8,408 bases of DNA from Enterococcus_I eurekensis (GTDB taxonomy: Bacteria > Bacillota > Bacilli > Lactobacillales > Enterococcaceae): positions 1 to 8,408 of the forward strand of contig NZ_JBHSGT010000027.1 in assembly GCF_042654605.1 (NCBI RefSeq). Direction: 5' to 3'. The notes beneath the pieces are model-generated. The model ran no database searches and was not told the DNA's origin. It saw nothing but the letters and a program-made list of their open reading frames with translations. How positions within the stretch are numbered: the stretch's first letter is position 1; every line of letters begins with the position of its first letter. Of this stretch, positions 1 through 5,406 are shown one piece after another. The translations under genes were made by a program, and so were the position numbers.

Positions 1-159
<159 letters not shown>

Positions 160-325
160 AAAGTTGAAACAACCTTTCGGTTGTTAAGCTCATAAATTAA
201 CGTTGCTAGCATATTGCTTGCTTGTTGTATGTTTGTTTCTATAAAGAAACATTCTACACGTTTGTTGTTTGTTTTGCTTGCTTTGTTCAGTTTTCAAAGG
301 TCTACGTCATTGCTGCATCAGCAAC
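160..325 (-). other. Pre-16S rRNA leader with boxA-like site and hairpins
   Basis: This is the transcribed leader between the proximal rRNA promoter and 16S. In RNA sense it starts with a hairpin at 310-324 (TTGCTG, loop, CAGCAA). Next comes CCTTTGAAAACTGAACAAAG (281-300), which resembles the boxA antitermination element and the conserved leader sequence of other Firmicutes rRNA operons. An A/C-rich, poorly structured stretch follows, with AAGCAAGCAA repeated at 274-283 and 214-223. Then come a hairpin at 235-250 (GTTTCT / AGAAAC) and one at 168-185 (AACAACC, GAAA tetraloop, GGTTGTT) just before the mature 5' end. No gene is seen here. The antitermination role is inferred from the boxA similarity. 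Confidence 0.75.
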
Positions 326-331
326 TTTTAT

Positions 332-360
332 ATAATAACAAGATGTCTAAGTTTTGTCAA
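332..360 (-). promoter_or_regulatory. rRNA promoter, proximal (P-proximal)
   Basis: On the minus strand there is a perfect -35 TTGACA (355-360), a 17-bp spacer and -10 TATTAT (332-337). The expected transcription start is near 325, about 165 bp before mature 16S. The flanks are A+T-rich, and the consensus quality fits a strong rRNA promoter. Confidence 0.85.
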
Positions 361-431
361 CACCTTATTTAAAAAAATAATAAAAGTTCCTTTCTCAATG
401 AAACTACTTATGTATCAACAGTAACTTGCAT

Positions 432-461
432 ATAATAACAGATTCAAGAACATTCTGTCAA
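432..461 (-). promoter_or_regulatory. rRNA promoter, distal (P-distal)
   Basis: On the minus strand there is -35 TTGACA (456-461), an 18-bp spacer and -10 TATTAT (432-437). The module is nearly the same as the proximal promoter 100 bp downstream: both carry GGTGTTGACA or GTGTTGACA at the -35 and TGTTATTATAT at the -10. This is a tandem P1/P2 arrangement, as is common for Firmicutes rRNA operons. Confidence 0.8.
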
Positions 462-555
462 CACCCATTTGAAATAATTTTTATTTTTAAAATAACATAG
501 ATTTCAAAAGTGTTGATAAAGCAAATTTGTTTCCTCTGTTTTTGATGCTTTGTCT

Positions 556-584
556 ATATTAGCATATTCTTTTGATAATTACAA
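556..584 (-). promoter_or_regulatory. Possible third, upstream rRNA promoter
   Basis: On the minus strand there is TTGTAA (579-584), a 17-bp spacer and TAATAT (556-561), preceded by TGC, which makes an extended -10. It lies just after the terminator of the upstream gene, so a start here would read toward the rRNA operon. The -35 matches consensus at only four of six positions. In such A+T-rich DNA a chance match is possible. Confidence 0.35.
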
Positions 585-600
585 ATGTATTCCAAAAGAA

Positions 601-644
601 AAATAAAAAACTTTTCACTCAGAATAAAGCTTGAGCAAAAAGTT
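601..644 (-). terminator. Rho-independent terminator of the Nudix-like gene
   Basis: In minus-strand RNA the arms are AACTTTTTGCTCA (632-644) and TGAGTGAAAAGTT (609-621). They form a 13-pair stem with two G-U wobbles and a 10-base loop, followed by a U-rich run (TTTTTATTT). It lies about 38 bp after the stop codon at 682. It separates the gene from the rRNA promoters. Confidence 0.75.
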
Positions 645-681
645 CTTCTTTTCTAATAAATGGATCAAATCGTTCGTTTTT

Positions 682-1044
682 TTAAAAATAGGGTAATCCT
701 TCAATCTTAAATTGTTGAATAATGTGTTGGAAACTTGTTGTGTTTCCCCAGTAGAAATCTTTTGGTAATTCATCAGATCCTTCTGTCTCAGTCATTTCAA
801 AGACAAATAAAGGAACTTTCACGTCATTTTCATAACCACTTGTCAGTTCAACTAGTTCAATCGTTGTAACATCTAACTGCGCCTCTTCTTTCAATAACTG
901 CAAGGCAGATGCTAAACCAGTTTGTTCCTCTGATAATTCTACGGTTAGAAGTTTGGCGTTATCGCCGTCTTTATGAAGCAAAAACTTTTTCGTGCCGTCG
1001 TGTAGATTCAAAATGACGGTTCCAGCTACTCTCTTCTTATTCAA
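682..1044 (-). CDS. Hypothetical protein with degenerate Nudix-like fold
   Basis: This is a small protein of about 120 residues that I cannot assign to a named family. Its pattern resembles a Nudix domain: an opening beta strand (VAGTVILNLHDGTKKFLLHK), then TGLASALQLLKEEAQLDV (42-59) where the Nudix box would be, then ELVELTSGYENDVKVPLFVFEM strands. The central R-E pair and the late G of the box (consensus REUXEEXGU) are replaced by Q-L and Q. Only the E-E pair (53-54) remains, so pyrophosphohydrolase activity is doubtful. Three starts are in frame: GTG at 1053, GTG at 1047 and TTG at 1044. GAGGTG (1051-1056) is well spaced only for TTG 1044, which I prefer. The gene follows cvfD by about 50 bp on the same strand and ends at a clear terminator before the rRNA promoters. 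Confidence 0.75.
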   Translation of the reverse strand: MNKKRVAGTVILNLHDGTKKFLLHKDGDNAKLLTVELSEEQTGLASALQLLKEEAQLDVTTIELVELTSGYENDVKVPLFVFEMTETEGSDELPKDFYWGNTTSFQHIIQQFKIEGLPYF

Positions 1045-1102
1045 CACTATCACCTCGTGGATTAATCTAACTCATTCATCATATCATAATTTTTTAATCG
1101 TG

Positions 1103-1486
1103 CTACTTAAATTTTCGTTTTTCCTCAGCTAAAAGCACTAATGCTTCTTCTGTCCAATGAGGCAAAGCTTCTCTAATCGTTGAAAAGCCAATCTTTTTAT
1201 GTTTATTTGTAAAATATCTTTTTTTACGTGCACCAGTATTAACGAACTGTTCTTCGAGTGTTCGACGTGATAAGCTAATCTTTTGACTGTATTCATCAAT
1301 ATCAATAATTTGAACACGAACCTTCTCGCCAACAGTTAATACTTCTTGGATATTTTTTGTATAGCCGGATTGCACTTCTGAAACGTGGATTAATCCTTGA
1401 GTAGCATCATCCAGTGAAACAAATGCGCCATATGGTTGAATTCCGGTAATGAAACCATTTAATGTATCGCCAATTTTGCAATCCAT
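1103..1486 (-). CDS. cvfD: S1 domain RNA-binding protein, CvfD/YugI (general stress protein 13) family
   Basis: This 127-residue protein has one S1 (OB-fold) RNA-binding domain at about residues 1-76. It carries the typical G-D-x-L-x-G-x-I-x-x-I-x-x-Y-G-A-F-V opening (6-23), GLIHVSEV (31-38) and the closing KISLSRR (69-75). A basic tail follows (ARKKRYFTNKHKKIGF), then a helical end (HWTEEALVLLAEEKRKFK). Length and layout match B. subtilis YugI/GSP13 and streptococcal CvfD, which associate with ribosomes or act as pleiotropic post-transcriptional regulators. The start is ATG 1486 with a strong AGGAGG (1495-1500) eight bases upstream. It is transcribed from a promoter that overlaps that of the divergent PLP-enzyme gene. 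Being next to an rRNA operon is suggestive, but I see no mechanistic link. Confidence 0.9.
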   Translation of the reverse strand: MDCKIGDTLNGFITGIQPYGAFVSLDDATQGLIHVSEVQSGYTKNIQEVLTVGEKVRVQIIDIDEYSQKISLSRRTLEEQFVNTGARKKRYFTNKHKKIGFSTIREALPHWTEEALVLLAEEKRKFK

Positions 1487-1507
1487 GATTTCCCCCTCCT
1501 TTTCTCA

Positions 1508-1556
1508 TTCCATTATTTTCATTTTAGATTATACTAGTAAGTGAAGTGAAAATGAA
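1508..1556. promoter_or_regulatory. Overlapping divergent promoters of cvfD and the MalY/PatB gene
   Basis: Minus strand: TATAAT (1528-1533) with a weak -35 TTCATT (1551-1556), 17 bp apart. Plus strand: TATACT (1530-1535) with a weak -35 TTCCAT (1508-1513), 16 bp apart. The two -10 boxes overlap by four bases, so RNA polymerase could not occupy both at once. Both -35 elements match consensus at only about three positions. Confidence 0.5.
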
Positions 1557-1582
1557 GGATATATTTTTTAAGGAGGAGAAAA

Positions 1583-2749
1583 ATGTCACAATTTGATGAG
1601 ATTCACAATCGTTTGAATACCAATAGTGTAAAATGGGATACTCTTTCAATAACCTACGGAAAAGAAGGTTTATTGCCTTTTTGGGTAGCAGATATGGATT
1701 TTAAAACCTCACCTGCGATTTCAAAAGCTCTAAGCACTTATGTTGAAAAAGGAATCTATGGTTATGTTACCGTTCCTGATTCACTTTACGATGCAATTAT
1801 TCATTGGCAAAAACAACAACATCATTACTCGCTCAATAAAGAGGAGATTCTTTTTAGTCCGGGCGTCGTCCCTAGCTTAGTGACTGTCATTAATGCCTTG
1901 ACGAATGAAAATAACGCTATTTTAATCCATGATCCTGTTTATCACCCTTTTACTGATGTCATCCAAAATACCAAACGAAAACGAATTGTATCTGATTTAT
2001 TAGAAGAAGGACAACTTTTTAAAATGAATTTTAAAGATATGGAAGACAAAATTATTCAACATCACGTTAAATTGATGATTTTATGTAATCCCCATAATCC
2101 CGGGGGACGTGTTTGGTCAAAAGAAGAATTACGCCAATTAGGAGAGCTGTGTCAAAAATATCAAGTAATTGTTTTGAGTGACGAAATTCATCAGGACATT
2201 GTCTTCGAACCAGCACGCTTTACTTCTTTCCAAACAATCGACAAAAATTTCGAAGATTTCTCAATCGTTTTAACTTCTGCTACGAAGACATTTAATCTAG
2301 CAGGGATTAAAAATTCGATGCTCTTTATTAAAAATCAACAGTTAAGAGACAAAGTTCAAGCGATTCAAGCAGTCAACTACCAAGCAGAGATTAACACTTT
2401 CGGTTTAATTGCTACTCAGGCAGCATATACAGAAGGTAAAGCTTGGCTCGACGAACTCCTGCCTTACTTAAAAAATAATATTGATTTTACTTGTGACTTT
2501 TTCGCCAAACATTTACCTAAAGTACGCGTCATGAAACCCCAAGGTACTTATTTAATTTGGCTTGACTTTTCAGCCTATCAACTAAATGATGACGCACTCG
2601 CCGAAAAATTAATTCAAGAAGCAGGTGTTGTTTTAAATGCTGGAATTATGTTTGGTCCAAATGGCACACAACATTGCCGCTTTAATATCGCTTGCCCTAA
2701 AAAACAATTAGTCCAAGGCCTTCAGCAAATCGCCAAAGTTTTTAACTAA
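1583..2749 (+). CDS. MalY/PatB family PLP-dependent C-S lyase / aminotransferase
   Basis: This is a fold-type I pyridoxal-phosphate enzyme of 388 residues, the usual family length. Visible motifs are LPFWVADMDF (31-40, the signature start of MalY/PatB proteins), NPHNPGG (169-175), SDEIH with the Asp that contacts the PLP ring nitrogen (D200), SATKTFNLAG with the Schiff-base lysine (K235), and CRFNIACP with the carboxylate-binding arginine (R366). Family members cleave cystathionine or cysteine to a thiol, pyruvate and ammonia (beta-C-S lyase). Some act as aminotransferases, and E. coli MalY also has a regulatory role. The substrate cannot be read from sequence. The start is ATG 1583 with AAGGAGGAG (1570-1578) just upstream. 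The gene stands alone between a divergent promoter and a strong terminator, and no methionine or cysteine genes flank it here. Confidence 0.9.
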   Translation: MSQFDEIHNRLNTNSVKWDTLSITYGKEGLLPFWVADMDFKTSPAISKALSTYVEKGIYGYVTVPDSLYDAIIHWQKQQHHYSLNKEEILFSPGVVPSLVTVINALTNENNAILIHDPVYHPFTDVIQNTKRKRIVSDLLEEGQLFKMNFKDMEDKIIQHHVKLMILCNPHNPGGRVWSKEELRQLGELCQKYQVIVLSDEIHQDIVFEPARFTSFQTIDKNFEDFSIVLTSATKTFNLAGIKNSMLFIKNQQLRDKVQAIQAVNYQAEINTFGLIATQAAYTEGKAWLDELLPYLKNNIDFTCDFFAKHLPKVRVMKPQGTYLIWLDFSAYQLNDDALAEKLIQEAGVVLNAGIMFGPNGTQHCRFNIACPKKQLVQGLQQIAKVFN

Positions 2750-2753
2750 AACA

Positions 2754-2794
2754 AAAAATCTCAAAAAAGTCTAATCGACTTTTTTGAGATTTTT
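2754..2794. terminator. Bidirectional terminator between the PLP enzyme and cyclophilin genes
   Basis: This is a perfect 18-bp inverted repeat: AAAAATCTCAAAAAAGTC (2754-2771), a five-base loop, and its exact complement (2777-2794). It is flanked by A and T runs on the two sides. It begins 5 bp after the + strand stop at 2749 and ends 10 bp before the minus-strand stop at 2805. It can therefore serve both convergent genes. Confidence 0.9.
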
Positions 2795-2804
2795 CTTTTA
2801 ATAA

Positions 2805-3395
2805 TTAAGCTTCAACGATTTCAACTGATTCAATTACAACATCATGAACTGGACGATCTTGTGGTCCACGTTGAACATTACCAATTTCATCAACCACACT
2901 CATTCCTTCAACCACGTGACCAAAGACACTATGACGGAAATCTAACCAAGGTGTTCCACCTTTTTTGTATAATTCAACCACTTCTTCAGGATAACCTGCG
3001 CCTGTCATTTGGTTAATCATGTTTGCTTGAACATTTTCGTTCGTTACGATAAAGAATTGGCTTCCATTTGTGTTTGGTCCAGCGTTAGCCATTGACAACG
3101 CGCCACGGAAATTAAATAATTCTCTTGAAAACTCATCTTCAAATTGGCCGCCAAAGAAACTTTCGCCACCCATACCTGTACCAGTGGGATCGCCACCTTG
3201 GATCATGAAATCAGGAATTACACGATGGAAAATAACACCTTCGTAATAGCCTTTTTTTGCTAAACCAATAAAGTTTTCTACTGTTTTAGGTGCATGTTCT
3301 GGGAATAGTTGAATCGTAACGTCCCCGCGATTTGTTTTAATAATCGCTTTTGGACCTTTTTCGTTTGCTAAATCTAATTGTGGAAATTGAGACAA
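2805..3395 (-). CDS. Cyclophilin-type peptidyl-prolyl cis-trans isomerase
   Basis: This is a protein-folding catalyst that isomerises X-Pro bonds. It has no signal peptide or lipobox, so it should be cytosolic. The cyclophilin core spans about residues 15-194: IFHRVIPDFMIQGGDPTGTG (55-74, with the catalytic Arg 58), FEDEF (85-89), GALSMAN (98-104), NGSQFFI (110-116) and RHSVFGHVVEG (154-164). About 30 residues (NENVQANMINQMTGAGYPEEVVELYKK region, 119-146) are inserted between the QFFI and HSVFG motifs compared with minimal cyclophilins. Two upstream in-frame ATGs exist, at 3443 and 3413. However, AAGGAGGAGA (3401-3410) lies eight bases before TTG 3395, giving a 196-residue protein starting MSQFPQLD. 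I take TTG as the start. The gene is divergent from the ferredoxin reductase gene, with back-to-back promoters. Confidence 0.93.
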   Translation of the reverse strand: MSQFPQLDLANEKGPKAIIKTNRGDVTIQLFPEHAPKTVENFIGLAKKGYYEGVIFHRVIPDFMIQGGDPTGTGMGGESFFGGQFEDEFSRELFNFRGALSMANAGPNTNGSQFFIVTNENVQANMINQMTGAGYPEEVVELYKKGGTPWLDFRHSVFGHVVEGMSVVDEIGNVQRGPQDRPVHDVVIESVEIVEA

Positions 3396-3425
3396 AAAAA
3401 TCTCCTCCTTCATTTTTATAAACAT

Positions 3426-3477
3426 ATCATAGCGAAAATTCATTAAAAATGCTACACTTTAATTTCTTTGCTATACT
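3426..3477. promoter_or_regulatory. Back-to-back promoters of the cyclophilin and ferredoxin reductase genes
   Basis: Minus strand: -10 TATGAT (3426-3431) with a weak -35 GTAGCA (3450-3455), 18 bp apart. Plus strand: extended -10 TGCTATACT (TATACT at 3472-3477) with a weak -35 ATGCTA (3449-3454), 17 bp apart. The two -35 regions overlap. Predicted starts fall a short distance before each ribosome site. Confidence 0.5.
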
Positions 3478-3505
3478 AAAGTCATTATTTAATAGGAGGA
3501 ACACA

Positions 3506-4489
3506 ATGGACATTTATGATATTACGATTATTGGGGCTGGACCAGCAGGGATGTTTGCAGCCTTTTACGCGGGAATGCGCCAAGCAAAAACAAAGATTAT
3601 TGATACTTTGCCTCAATTAGGAGGCCAATTAGCCACTTTGTATCCTGAAAAATATATTTACGACATCCCAGGCTACCCAAAAATTAAAGCTGGAGAACTC
3701 GTACAAAATCTTGAAAAACAAATTACAACGTTTAATCAACGTTACTGTTTAGAAGAAGAAGTAACGAAAATTGAACGCTTAGAAGATGGAATTCTTGAAA
3801 TCACGACTAATAAACGGACGCATTATTCAAAAGCCGTTGTTTTAGCTTTAGGTAACGGTTCATTCCAACCTCGTAAATTAGCCTTAGATAATGCGGAACA
3901 GTACGAAGGTTTAGGAATTGACTATTACGTTACTGATTTAATGAAATATGCCGGTAAAAAAGTCGCAATTGCCGGTGGTGGCGATTCAGCGATTGACTGG
4001 GCATTAATGCTTGAACCAATTGCAAAAGAAGTATCACTGATTCATCGTCGCCCAGAATTCAGAGCACATGAGCACAGCGTTGAATTACTAAAAAAGTCTT
4101 CCGTTAACGTCTTAACACCTTACTTATTAAAAGAGATCTCTGGCGAAACGAAGTTAGACACTATCCACTTAGAACAAGTCAAAGGTGATGAATCGGTTAA
4201 GCTTTCTGTTGACTACCTCATCGTTAACTACGGTTTTACCTCAAATTTAAATTTGAAAGAATGGGGCTTACAAAGTACGCGCCAAGGAATTTTTGTTCAA
4301 ACAGATATGCGAACTTCGATGGAAGGTGTTTATGCTTGTGGTGATATCGTTCAGTATGACGGTAAAGTTAAATTAATCGCCACTGGTTTTGGCGAAGCTC
4401 CAACGGCTATTAACAACGCCTTGCATTACATTAACCCTAAAAATAGAACACAACCAGCTCACAGCACGAGTGTTTTTGAAGAAAAATAA
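3506..4489 (+). CDS. yumC: Ferredoxin/flavodoxin-NADP(+) reductase, YumC type (thioredoxin reductase-like)
   Basis: This FAD enzyme transfers electrons between NADPH and ferredoxin or flavodoxin in the cytosol. The protein is 327 residues, close to B. subtilis YumC. It shows the FAD dinucleotide-binding GAGPAG (10-15), a second, NADPH-binding GGGDSA (157-162) followed by HRR (180-182, which can read the 2'-phosphate), and the FAD-closing motif YACGDIVQYDGKVKLIATGFGEAPTAI (276-302). The redox-active CxxC of true thioredoxin reductase is missing: the only cysteines are C81 and C278. That points to the FNR2/YumC branch rather than TrxB. An in-frame ATG exists at 3449, but AGGAGG (3494-3499) serves ATG 3506, and the promoter lies between the two. 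The gene is convergent with yuzB, whose product is Cys-rich and often found near Fe-S genes. Confidence 0.93.
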   Translation: MDIYDITIIGAGPAGMFAAFYAGMRQAKTKIIDTLPQLGGQLATLYPEKYIYDIPGYPKIKAGELVQNLEKQITTFNQRYCLEEEVTKIERLEDGILEITTNKRTHYSKAVVLALGNGSFQPRKLALDNAEQYEGLGIDYYVTDLMKYAGKKVAIAGGGDSAIDWALMLEPIAKEVSLIHRRPEFRAHEHSVELLKKSSVNVLTPYLLKEISGETKLDTIHLEQVKGDESVKLSVDYLIVNYGFTSNLNLKEWGLQSTRQGIFVQTDMRTSMEGVYACGDIVQYDGKVKLIATGFGEAPTAINNALHYINPKNRTQPAHSTSVFEEK

Positions 4490-4525
4490 AAAAAGGAGGT
4501 GCGACAAGTGTCGTATCTCCTTTTT
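4490..4525 (+). terminator. Terminator of yumC (also faces yuzB)
   Basis: AAAAAGGAGGTGCGAC (4490-4505) pairs with GTCGTATCTCCTTTTT (4510-4525) across a four-base loop. On the plus-strand transcript the two imperfect positions are G-U wobbles. On the minus-strand transcript the same positions become C-A mismatches, so the hairpin favours plus-strand termination. The AGGAGGTG inside the stem looks like a ribosome site, but no reading frame follows it. Confidence 0.85.
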
Positions 4526-4526
4526 A

Positions 4527-4769
4527 CTACATATATTCTTCATGCCATTCTTTTAAACTGGCTTTAATTAAAACGAACAACTCTTCTGGTGTATTAGCTG
4601 ATAACCGTTCACCTTCAAATAAACAAAACGGTCGTTGTTCACATAAAGTACATTCACTTAAACAACTAGAAACCATCACATCCACGTCATCCATTTGCTC
4701 GATGCGATCCATGATGACTTCGGTCCCTGAAGACAAGTTTGTTTGACAAAACTCGATAAGGGGAAACAT
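4527..4769 (-). CDS. yuzB: YuzB family (DUF1450) Cys-rich small protein
   Basis: This 80-residue protein matches the YuzB/DUF1450 family: MFPLIEFCQTNLSSGT opening, SSCLSECTLCEQRPFCLFEG centre, and a helical end. Cysteines fall at 8, 36, 40, 43 and 49, forming a C-x3-C-x2-C-x5-C cluster that could bind a metal or Fe-S centre, or act as a thioredoxin-like redox site. The family has no established biochemical function that I know of. I place the start at ATG 4769, with AAGGA about 11 bases upstream. The alternative GTG at 4778 sits almost on the ribosome site. The gene is convergent with yumC and divergent from pgpA. The link to ferredoxin/Fe-S chemistry is an inference from this neighbourhood and from the cysteines. 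Confidence 0.88.
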   Translation of the reverse strand: MFPLIEFCQTNLSSGTEVIMDRIEQMDDVDVMVSSCLSECTLCEQRPFCLFEGERLSANTPEELFVLIKASLKEWHEEYM

Positions 4770-4803
4770 CTTTATCACTTTCCTTTGCTTGATTCATAAA
4801 AAT

Positions 4804-4812
4804 AGTATAACA
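4804..4812 (-). promoter_or_regulatory. Extended -10 promoter of yuzB
   Basis: On the minus strand, TGTTATACT forms an extended -10 (TATACT at 4804-4809). The position 17 bp further upstream is a T run rather than a -35 match, so the extended -10 would carry recognition. I could not find a convincing plus-strand promoter for pgpA in this 86-bp gap. Confidence 0.45.
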
Positions 4813-4855
4813 TGAATTTAATAATGAAAAAAAGAATTTGATTGGAGGTTTTTTT

Positions 4856-5365
4856 ATGGTTTTTGAAACGAAAACATTAGAAGAAAAAGCACGTCAACTT
4901 TTAGGTGATCGTGGGGTCTCAATTGTCGATATCGCAGAGCTCGTTATGTTTTTACAAACGGAATACATTCCCCATCTTACACTTGAAACCTGTATCGAAA
5001 GTGTCAATGCGGTCTTAACGAAACGTGAAGTTCATAATACCATCTTGACGGGTATTCAATTGGATATTTTAGCGGAAGAAGATTCATTACTTCAGCCCCT
5101 TCAAAGTATCGTAGCAAAAGATGAAGGTCTATACGGGATTGACGAAATCCTCGCTTTATCGATTGTGAATGTCTACGGTTCGATTGGGTTTACGAACTAT
5201 GGCTACATTGATAAAGTTAAACCAGGCATTCTAAAAAAATTAAACGATAAAAGTAGTGGCCGCGTCCACACTTTCCTAGATGACATTATCGGCGCAATCG
5301 CTGCTGCAGCCGCTAGTCGGTTAGCTCATAGCAATCAAAATGTCCTTGACGAAGAGAAAAAATAA
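4856..5365 (+). CDS. pgpA: Phosphatidylglycerophosphatase A (PgpA/YutG family)
   Basis: The family dephosphorylates phosphatidylglycerophosphate to phosphatidylglycerol, the precursor of cardiolipin and the lipid donor for lipoproteins and lipoteichoic acid. The protein is 169 residues, the family length. The conserved block is in the second half: GYIDKVKPGILKKLNDK (116-132, matching the FFD-x-x-KP motif of E. coli PgpA) and VHTFLDDIIGAIAAAAASRLA (137-157, with the acidic pair D142-D143 that is expected to bind metal). Compared with E. coli PgpA, the Firmicute YutG branch has no clear transmembrane helices apart from an Ala-rich amphipathic segment near the C terminus, and this protein follows that pattern. 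The catalytic role of this branch is less well tested than that of E. coli PgpA. The start is ATG 4856, seven bases after GGAGG (4844-4848). An in-frame TTG at 4838 lies before that site. Confidence 0.85.
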   Translation: MVFETKTLEEKARQLLGDRGVSIVDIAELVMFLQTEYIPHLTLETCIESVNAVLTKREVHNTILTGIQLDILAEEDSLLQPLQSIVAKDEGLYGIDEILALSIVNVYGSIGFTNYGYIDKVKPGILKKLNDKSSGRVHTFLDDIIGAIAAAAASRLAHSNQNVLDEEKK

Positions 5366-5368
5366 TAA

Positions 5369-5406
5369 AAAAAACGAGCTGCCAATTACTTGGTCGCTCG
5401 TTTTTT
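5369..5406. terminator. Bidirectional terminator overlapping the 3' end of lit
   Basis: AAAAAACGAGC (5369-5379) pairs with GCTCGTTTTTT (5396-5406). Inside, CCAA (5382-5385) pairs with TTGG (5390-5393) around a four-base loop (5386-5389), leaving a small internal bulge. It ends pgpA transcription from the left. Read from the right, it covers the last six codons of lit, whose stop codon (5386-5388) lies in the loop. Confidence 0.85.

Noticed and set aside
214..283. CRISPR-like array from the repeated TTGCTTGCTT
   Set aside because: There are only two short, low-complexity copies and no regular spacers.
160..681. tRNA gene or small CDS in the rRNA upstream region
   Set aside because: No cloverleaf, TTC-loop motif or frame with a ribosome site was seen; the region is explained by promoters, leader and a terminator.
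1138..1332. Minus-strand 64-residue frame inside cvfD
   Set aside because: It is a shifted frame of a well-supported S1 protein, with no ribosome site or recognisable motif.
1487..1582. Riboswitch or T-box leader before the MalY/PatB gene
   Set aside because: The gap is under 100 bp and the predicted leader only about 40 bases, too short, with no terminator/antiterminator pair.
4494..4501. AGGAGGTG as a ribosome site for a small gene
   Set aside because: It is part of the terminator stem, and no start codon with a usable frame follows.
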